From NCBI RefSeq assembly GCF_001305595.1, contig NZ_CP012403.1:146501-210500 (forward strand): a stretch of DNA of 64,000 bases. The letters are read 5' to 3'. Positions 60,306 to 64,000 of this stretch are shown here, in pieces (within the stretch, counting starts at the first letter, position 1; every line of letters begins with the position of its first letter). This DNA comes from Azospirillum thiophilum. Lineage in GTDB: Bacteria > Pseudomonadota > Alphaproteobacteria > Azospirillales > Azospirillaceae. Below the pieces are notes generated by a model. That model was given only the letters and a program-made list of their open reading frames with translations, searched no databases and was not told the DNA's origin. Position numbers and translations under genes: made by a program.

Positions 60306-62489
60306 CTAGGCCGCAATCGACGCCTTCCAGCGCTCGGCGAAGCTCCACTGGTCGACCAGGGCGCTCATGCGCTCGAGCCGTGGGTCACTAACGGTGCGGG
60401 TCTGCTCATCCACGGCCACCAGCCGCAGCTTCGGCAGCCACAGGCAGGTGCCGCCCACCGCCCGCACCCGCAGGCACAGATCCAGCCCCTTCGGCTCCGA
60501 CCCAAGATAGCGCCCCCCGTCGGCCATCGCCCGCACCAGCAGTTCGCGCGGTAGCATGGCGCAGTCGGCCGAGGCGGCATCCACCGCCGACGCCTCCTGC
60601 TCCTTCAGCCAGTCGCGCGGATATCCCGCAAAGCGGCGTTCATAGGTGACCGCGCCGCCCGGCCCCTCCACCGCAACGATGCCGGCGAAACGGATCGAAT
60701 GGTCCTCGTACAGCAAGGTCGGGCTCGCCATCACGGGCGCCAGCGCTACGGAGCCCACTGCGTTCGGCTTGCGGATGGCGCGCTCCAGTGCCGACAGCCA
60801 GCCGCGCTCGGTCGGAAGCACCGACGGGGAAAGCAGCAGCACTCGATCGGCGTTGGCATGCGGCAGCGCCGCGGTGACCGCCTCGAACGGGTCGACGGCC
60901 CCCGGTGCCGCGACGAAGGCGACCGCCAGCCGGTAGAATCCAGCTGCCTGCCGCACCATGCCGGCCAGTCGCTCATGGGTTCCAGCCCCGGCCACCACCA
61001 GGATTTCTGCTTCCGCGAAGTCTGGGTCGTTGGCCATGCGGGCGAGGTTCAGATCGATATCCTCGCGCCCGTCGCATACCGGCAGCATCACCGACACGCG
61101 CGGGCATTTCAGCGCACGGCCCATCTGGTGCAGCACCGATTGCGGAGCGGCTCGGTCAGCCGCGGCGATGCGCAGCATCGGTCCCAGGTGGGCCTCGACG
61201 ACGCGGTCAATGGCCGGACTGTCCGGATTGACTGCTCCAAGCATCCGGCGCAGCGACTCGGCCGAAGGCGGCTGGCAGGGCAGCGGCAGGAAGGCAACGC
61301 CGTCGGCCAGCGCAAGCTCCAGATGGAACTCGGCATCTCCGGCGACGCCGGCCGCCTCACGGGCGAAGGCGGTAAAGCCGTGGGCGTAGTCGCCAGGGGA
61401 TAACCGGCCGACGAATAGTGGGTCGTGGGCGAAGGCGTCCGACACATCTTTGCGACCCAGCCGCGACCAGTCCTCATCCAGCCGTATCGCCATTCCGGCG
61501 CCCTTCAGCGTCACCGCCCGCACCGCCTGGGTGGGATCGAGCAGCCAGCCGCAGACGAACAGCCCGGCGCCCGGCACTCTCAATGCCATGTCCAACCCGA
61601 TGCGGACCGGCAGGTCGAGCTGCGAAACCGTCTCGACCCCGTTGTAGCGGGCAGCAACGGCGGCTGCCACACCATGGTGGGCTGCATCGGGCTGCAACTG
61701 GCCCAGCATGTCGCGGGCATGGGCGGAGGCGACGCCGTCCGCCAGTACCTGCCGGTGCTCGAAGATCGCCAGATGGCGCCAGCCGTCTGCAGTACGGAAA
61801 TGGATGCGACGTATGCTCTCCGGCATCGCCGCCGGCCCTTCCAGAATCGCCAGCAGACCGGCGGCATCGTCCGGCAGGTCGGGACGGTGGAATGGGGCCG
61901 CAACGGCATCATGCAGGCTCATGCCGACGGCCTCGACCAACACCCGATGGCCGCCGGACGGGAATCCGTGCGACCAGCCCTGCACCATCAGCGCGCCGTC
62001 GTGGAAGCGGCCCAGCACCTCGGCGAAGCCATCGGGGCGCGATACCGCCTGTGCAAGTCCCGTCAACAAACGCGTATGGCGGTCGGAATCCCCCTCCCCC
62101 TGCTGCCCGGCCAGCATCGCCACGGCGATGTCCAGCGCGCCGGTCAGCGCCTGCGGCTGCACCTCTCGCAATGCTGCGACCAGATGAGACGGATTGGTGC
62201 GGACGTTGGACAGGCGCGGCAGCAGCAGGCGCTTACCATTGGCATCCAGGATCTCGATGCGCGATGGGCGCATATGGGCCAATCCGGCAACCCGCATGGC
62301 GCCTAGAAACCAGCGCTCCCCCTCCGCGTCGATCCAGCAGTGACCATTGAAGCGGCCGTCGGCGGTGCCGTCCAGCAGGACCACGCCATCGGTCGGCAGC
62401 GGCAGGTCGATGGCGCCGAACAGGATCAGCGTGTCCTCATCCAGCAGGACGGCGGCGGTGATGTCGGCCTTGGTACTGCGGTCCTTCAT
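60306..62489 (-). CDS. Large glycosyltransferase-related protein (GT2-like C-terminus)
   Basis: A 727-residue protein from ATG 62489, overlapping the upstream gene by 4 bp. The N-terminal 450 residues hold repeated beta-rich modules (LDMALRVPGAGLFVCGWLLDPTQAVRAVTLKG and similar GW segments) of the type found in large polysaccharide enzymes. The C-terminal part resembles a GT-A fold (PRVSVMLPVCDGREDIDLNLARM, AEILVVAGAGTHE, ANADRVLLLSPSVLPTERGWLSAL), but a clear DxD motif is not visible. It could be a degenerate or unusual transferase, or a structural partner. Confidence 0.72.
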   Translation of the reverse strand: MKDRSTKADITAAVLLDEDTLILFGAIDLPLPTDGVVLLDGTADGRFNGHCWIDAEGERWFLGAMRVAGLAHMRPSRIEILDANGKRLLLPRLSNVRTNPSHLVAALREVQPQALTGALDIAVAMLAGQQGEGDSDRHTRLLTGLAQAVSRPDGFAEVLGRFHDGALMVQGWSHGFPSGGHRVLVEAVGMSLHDAVAAPFHRPDLPDDAAGLLAILEGPAAMPESIRRIHFRTADGWRHLAIFEHRQVLADGVASAHARDMLGQLQPDAAHHGVAAAVAARYNGVETVSQLDLPVRIGLDMALRVPGAGLFVCGWLLDPTQAVRAVTLKGAGMAIRLDEDWSRLGRKDVSDAFAHDPLFVGRLSPGDYAHGFTAFAREAAGVAGDAEFHLELALADGVAFLPLPCQPPSAESLRRMLGAVNPDSPAIDRVVEAHLGPMLRIAAADRAAPQSVLHQMGRALKCPRVSVMLPVCDGREDIDLNLARMANDPDFAEAEILVVAGAGTHERLAGMVRQAAGFYRLAVAFVAAPGAVDPFEAVTAALPHANADRVLLLSPSVLPTERGWLSALERAIRKPNAVGSVALAPVMASPTLLYEDHSIRFAGIVAVEGPGGAVTYERRFAGYPRDWLKEQEASAVDAASADCAMLPRELLVRAMADGGRYLGSEPKGLDLCLRVRAVGGTCLWLPKLRLVAVDEQTRTVSDPRLERMSALVDQWSFAERWKASIAA

Positions 62490-63877
62490 CGGGTGCGGAT
62501 CCCCTGGCTGGTCGTGGTGGATGCGGATGTCAGAAGCTCGCCATAGAGGGCGAGGTGAAGTGAAGTGGCTTCCTCGGTCGGGCGGACAGCGGGGATGCCA
62601 GCAGACAGCCGCTCCCACAGCCCGGGTTCGGTCATGGCGCGGATCATGACGCGGGCGAGATCGGCAGGGTCGTTGGGGCGGACATGCAGGCCGTCGACTC
62701 CGTCACGCACCGCCTCCGCCATGCCGCCGATGCCGCTGACGATCACCGGGCGGTGATGCTGGAAGGCCTCCTGGATCACCAGAGGCGCATTCTCCCACCA
62801 GATGGACGGCATCACCACCCAGTCGGCGGCGGCCATCAGTGCCGGCATCTCCTCGCGCCGGTAGGGACCGTGGGCGGTGGCGAGGCCGCGCGCCGCCTCG
62901 AAGCCTTCCGTCACCTGCCGACGGAATTCCGGCGCCTGATAGAGGCTGCCGCCATGTACGGCCAGCGAAGGCGTCAGCCCGCTGTGCGCCATGCGGGCGA
63001 CGGCGTCGAGCGCGACAGTGACGCCCTTGAACGGATTCAGGTTGCCGAAATAGGCAAAGGCGTCACGCGCCACTCCAGGGCCGATGTCGCGTACGACGGC
63101 CGGCTCAACCGCCGGGCGGCTGTTCGCCATCACCTCGATATGCTCGGAATTCAGCCCCCAGTCGACATACCGGTCGCGGAGAAAACGGCTGGGCGCCAGA
63201 AAGCGGTCGACCAGACCGAACATCGCCTTGATGTGCTTCTCGCGCAGCAGGAACTGGTCCGCCGGCCGAGCGGGGAAACAGCGGTGACAGGCATCGGGCG
63301 AGGCCTGCATGCACAGCGAACGACCTCCGCCTTCGCCCTGCGGCGGCGTCACCATCTGCCCGTCGTTGGCGCAGATCGGGTAATAGTCATGCAGGGTATA
63401 GACGATCTTCGCATCCGGGCAGACGCGGCGGATCAGGAACAGCATCTCCACGCCAAGCAGCAGCGTGTGATGGACATGCACGATGTCCGGCCGGAAGGCA
63501 CGCAACAGGTTCGACAAGTCGGGAACCAACCCGTGCAGGTCGATCTGGCTCTGGTGGAAATGGTCGAAATGCCCCGCCCACAGCAACACTTCGTCCGCAC
63601 TGCGTCCCAGCGTCTGAAAACCAGTGCCGGGACGGGGCGCGCGGTGAGTGTCGTTGGTGCAGGCCAGGAACAGGCATTCCGCCCCCGCCGCCTTCAGGCC
63701 GCCGAACAGCTCGTACGCAAAGATCTCGGTGCCGCCCGGATGCAGGCTCGGGTGGTTGTGCGCGATCAGCAGCACCCGAGGTGGACGGACGGTCACCAGC
63801 GGACGGGCTGGGGGCCGCGCGGCGGGCCGGGACATGGTTTGGCCGGCGGGGACCAGCGGCAAGCGGCGGCGGCTCAT
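62486..63877 (-). CDS. GT4-family glycosyltransferase
   Basis: A 463-residue GT-B enzyme from ATG 63877 (AAGGGGAT site), overlapping genes on both sides by 4 bp. It has VLLIAHNHPSLHPGGTEIFAYELFGGLKAAG, IVYTLHDYYPICANDGQMVTPP, a Cys-containing insert (CMQASPDACHRCFPA), FAYFGNLNPFKGVTVALDAVARM and MPSIWWENAPLVIQEAFQHHRPVIVSGIGGMAEAVRDGVDGLH. Homologous along its length to the 58.9-60.2 kb enzyme. Likely builds the same surface glycan. Confidence 0.88.
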   Translation of the reverse strand: MSRRRLPLVPAGQTMSRPAARPPARPLVTVRPPRVLLIAHNHPSLHPGGTEIFAYELFGGLKAAGAECLFLACTNDTHRAPRPGTGFQTLGRSADEVLLWAGHFDHFHQSQIDLHGLVPDLSNLLRAFRPDIVHVHHTLLLGVEMLFLIRRVCPDAKIVYTLHDYYPICANDGQMVTPPQGEGGGRSLCMQASPDACHRCFPARPADQFLLREKHIKAMFGLVDRFLAPSRFLRDRYVDWGLNSEHIEVMANSRPAVEPAVVRDIGPGVARDAFAYFGNLNPFKGVTVALDAVARMAHSGLTPSLAVHGGSLYQAPEFRRQVTEGFEAARGLATAHGPYRREEMPALMAAADWVVMPSIWWENAPLVIQEAFQHHRPVIVSGIGGMAEAVRDGVDGLHVRPNDPADLARVMIRAMTEPGLWERLSAGIPAVRPTEEATSLHLALYGELLTSASTTTSQGIRTR

Positions 63878-64000
63878 CGCCCGATCCCCTTTTCTAGCAC
63901 CAGCAGATCCTGGAAATTCTCCGCCTCGCGCTGGCCGCTCCAATGACCGTGCGCAATGGCGCGGGCGGGGCGTAGGCCGCGGGCTGCGAAGCGGTCGATC
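63874..64000 (-). CDS. C-terminal end of a gene running off the right edge
   Basis: The minus strand is open from the edge to a TGA at 63876-63874 that overlaps the next gene's ATG. The 41 visible residues end FAARGLRPARAIAHGHWSGQ and NFQDLLVLEKGIGR. The HWSG...NFQDLLVLEK pattern recalls the last strands of SAM-dependent methyltransferases in glycan clusters, but so short a piece does not allow a firm call. Coupling shows it belongs to the polysaccharide operon. Confidence 0.55.
   Translation of the reverse strand, partial: IDRFAARGLRPARAIAHGHWSGQREAENFQDLLVLEKGIGR

Noticed and set aside
1..64000. CRISPR arrays, rRNA or tRNA genes, riboswitches, integron attC sites
   Set aside because: I looked for regular short repeats with spacers and for conserved RNA structures and saw none; short or divergent tRNAs could be missed by eye.

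Overview
The window is about 64 kb of high-GC DNA that reads like an alphaproteobacterium of the Rhodospirillales, most likely Azospirillum or a close relative. This is inferred from GC-rich codon use, a bacteriophytochrome-type kinase, a PQQ alcohol dehydrogenase regulon, HWE kinases and the mixture of IS families; no rRNA or tRNA gene is present to confirm it. Reading is dense on both strands and most genes sit in short operons with 1-4 bp stop/start overlaps.

Layout. (1) 1-7.7 kb: the N-terminus of a RodA-type protein runs off the left edge, then a membrane diguanylate cyclase, a TetR-controlled EmrAB-type drug pump with two clear palindromic operators, a hypothetical protein, an exported MetX-like hydrolase and a YbjQ-family protein. 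(2) 7.9-11.5 kb: a phage-derived recombination cassette (S24-type repressor, YqaJ-type exonuclease, probable single-strand annealing protein, two small genes) with no other phage genes. (3) 11.6-15 kb: a LysE/RhtB exporter, Tex, and a candidate small RNA with a CCTCC loop and a strong terminator. (4) 15-22.3 kb: six genes for a hydrogenase-4/complex I-like membrane complex whose large subunit has lost all NiFe-binding cysteines, that is, an Ehr-type complex. (5) 22.4-23.8 kb: an ECF sigma factor, probable anti-sigma protein and Spy/CnrX-like periplasmic protein. (6) 24.0-27.6 kb: an IS1202-type (ISNCY) element and an IS701-type element that carries a small divergent passenger gene. (7) 28-32.2 kb: a four-gene phytochrome-like signalling locus whose kinase has PAS and PHY domains but no GAF domain.

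(8) 32.3-46 kb: copper and PQQ alcohol-oxidation region. It has a PCu(A)C chaperone and DUF2946 protein, a NitT/TauT-type ABC transporter, a Cache protein, cytochrome c550 PedF, an ExaF/PedH-like dehydrogenase with the Asp-X-Asp lanthanide signature, the quinoprotein-associated metallohydrolase, SoxYZ-like carrier and XoxJ-like binding protein, and divergently the PQQ-associated binding protein, beta-propeller and Ped-type ABC exporter. Related AATTGTTCG/AATAATTGG motifs recur in the intergenic gaps. (9) 46.2-53.0 kb: an insertion graveyard. It holds an IS5-type element with a -1 frameshift transposase, then an IS256 relic split by a decayed IS66 element, itself split by a second IS66 element with a perfect 8-bp target duplication. 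(10) 53-64 kb: Mfd, then a surface-polysaccharide cluster (coiled-coil membrane protein, pyruvyl transferase, two GT4 glycosyltransferases, a large GT2-like protein, and the tail of one more gene at the right edge), all on the minus strand.

The least conventional parts are the Ehr-type complex, the GAF-less phytochrome locus, the isolated recombination cassette, the passenger gene inside the IS701 element and the candidate sRNA at 14.9 kb.
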